From Thermococci archaeon (GTDB taxonomy: Archaea > Methanobacteriota_B > Thermococci > Thermococcales > Thermococcaceae): a DNA stretch of 5,751 bases. Positions within the stretch are counted from its first letter, which is position 1, and every line of letters starts with the position of its first letter. Under the pieces are notes generated by a model. The model was not told where the DNA came from. It did not search any database and worked only from the letters and a program-made list of their open reading frames with translations. Below are positions 5,246-5,751 of this stretch, piece after piece. The stretch is taken from contig QMUI01000071.1 of NCBI GenBank assembly GCA_003660485.1, positions 1-5,751 of the forward strand, given 5' to 3'. Made by a program: the position numbers and the translations under genes.

Positions 5246-5290
5246 TTTCAGATTGAAATTGACATGTCTAAAGCCCATTTTGGGAAAATG
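5246..5290. repeat. two short dyads upstream of the lipoprotein gene promoter
   Basis: TTTCA-GAT-TGAAA (5246-5258) and CATTTT-GGG-AAAATG (5276-5290) are perfect inverted repeats with 3-bp spacers; the 8-bp palindrome GACATGTC (5261-5268) lies between them. The second dyad ends about 10 nt before the BRE/TATA of the lipoprotein gene, a position suited to an activator or repressor. I do not see the Thermococcales glycolytic motif (TATCAC-N5-GTGATA) here. AT-rich intergenic DNA gives such dyads by chance fairly often. Confidence 0.3.
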
Positions 5291-5300
5291 AAGTTTCAGA

Positions 5301-5316
5301 GGGAAAAATAAATAAA
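5301..5316 (+). promoter_or_regulatory. BRE/TATA of the substrate-binding lipoprotein gene
   Basis: GGGAAAAATAAATAAA combines a purine-rich BRE with an AAATAAATA TATA region; transcription would start near 5335, giving a leader of about 15 nt that contains the GGTGAG ribosome site (5340-5345). The more obvious TTTTATATA at 5327-5335 is too close to the ATG to drive it, unless a start codon farther in is used. Confidence 0.5.
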
Positions 5317-5350
5317 GGTGTGTGCATTTTATATACCTTGGTGAGTAAAT

Positions 5351-5751
5351 ATGAAGAAGGCTGTTGGGATTTTAGCAGCCCTCCTCTTAGCTGTAGCAGT
5401 GTTTGCCAGTGGATGTATTGGTGGGGGAGGGCCAACGAAAATCGTATGGGCTTCTACACAGCTGAATCCACCAGAAGAAAGGGCTTTTGTCCTAAATGAG
5501 CTTATTCCGCCCTTTAAAGATAAGACCAGCATTGATGTCGATTTTATCCCCATAAGTTACTCTGATCTAGCAACGAGGCTTGAAGGTGAGGAGCAATCTG
5601 GGCAAGTGACCATTGACGTTGTTGCAGATCTTCACGGTGGTCTTGATTACTTTAATGCTAAGGGCTGGCTAACTGATTTGAGTGATAAGGTAAAGACCCT
5701 CCAAGGAAGAACGTTCATAGAGAGCTACATGAACTACGCCACCGATAGGAA
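5351..5751 (+). CDS. ABC transporter substrate-binding lipoprotein, probably for a sugar (5' part)
   Basis: This is the start of an extracellular family-1 solute-binding protein, which captures a substrate outside the cell for an ABC importer. The first 133 residues are visible and the frame is open to the right edge. Residues 1-22 are a lipoprotein signal: MKK, a hydrophobic core (about 5-18), then a lipobox-like ASGC ending at C22, followed by the flexible IGGGG linker. The mature part begins with the strand TKIVWAST and continues with PPFKDKTSIDVDFIPISYSDLATRL, then IDVVADLHGGLDYFNAKGWLTDLSDKV. These are the N-lobe hallmarks of MalE-like binding proteins, with a specific pattern I cannot tie to one sugar. 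The ATG at 5351 has GGTGAG 5 nt upstream. Permease and ATPase genes would be expected to the right, outside the window. The ligand could also be a peptide or other polar solute. Confidence 0.88.
   Translation, partial: MKKAVGILAALLLAVAVFASGCIGGGGPTKIVWASTQLNPPEERAFVLNELIPPFKDKTSIDVDFIPISYSDLATRLEGEEQSGQVTIDVVADLHGGLDYFNAKGWLTDLSDKVKTLQGRTFIESYMNYATDR

Noticed and set aside
5327..5335. TTTTATATA as the TATA box of the lipoprotein gene
   Set aside because: It lies only about 18 nt before the ATG, which would put the transcription start inside the coding region. The upstream AAATAAATA fits the spacing and the ribosome site.

Overview
The window looks like chromosomal DNA of a hyperthermophilic euryarchaeon of the order Thermococcales, most likely Pyrococcus or a close relative. 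The reasons are an archaeal ether-lipid enzyme (DGGGP synthase), an archaeal elongation factor 1-beta, BRE/TATA promoters, GGTG/GGGGG-type ribosome binding sites, arginine written almost entirely as AGG/AGA, and a lipoprotein signal ending in the ASGCIGGGG style common in this order. The species is inferred from protein style, not from a search.

Left end (1 to about 650, minus strand): the tnpA gene of an IS607-family insertion sequence, cut by the window edge. An in-frame TGA at 353-355 breaks it just after the catalytic serine motif. The frame on both sides is otherwise open, so this looks like a young pseudogene. A near-ideal BRE/TATA still sits in front of it.

Middle left (669-2614, minus strand): a tight three-gene operon. 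In transcription order it holds DGGGP synthase (ether-lipid synthesis), a 125-residue protein I do not recognise, and a TSUP/TauE-SafE membrane transporter. Spacing is 3 nt, then a 1-nt stop/start overlap, so translation is probably coupled. The insertion sequence lies just past the end of this operon.

Centre (2615-4155, plus strand): a 55-bp divergent promoter region with a 6-7-6 inverted repeat leads into an NAD-dependent nucleotide-sugar epimerase (GalE-like). Its stop codon lies inside the promoter of the next unit, a two-gene translation operon: a small four-CxxC zinc-ribbon protein and aEF-1beta, joined as TGAATG.

Right (4152-5751): a five-repeat TPR protein on the minus strand converges on aEF-1beta. 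The two genes overlap by 4 nt within a TTTAAA palindrome that supplies both stop codons. A 178-179 bp divergent intergenic region follows. It holds a perfect 14-bp palindrome in the TPR promoter and two further dyads ahead of a lipoprotein gene. That gene is the start of an ABC transporter substrate-binding protein and runs off the right edge.

I see no CRISPR array, tRNA, rRNA or defence system. The genes are mostly housekeeping or transport. The points worth following are the broken transposase, the unknown protein in the lipid operon, and the operator-like dyads.
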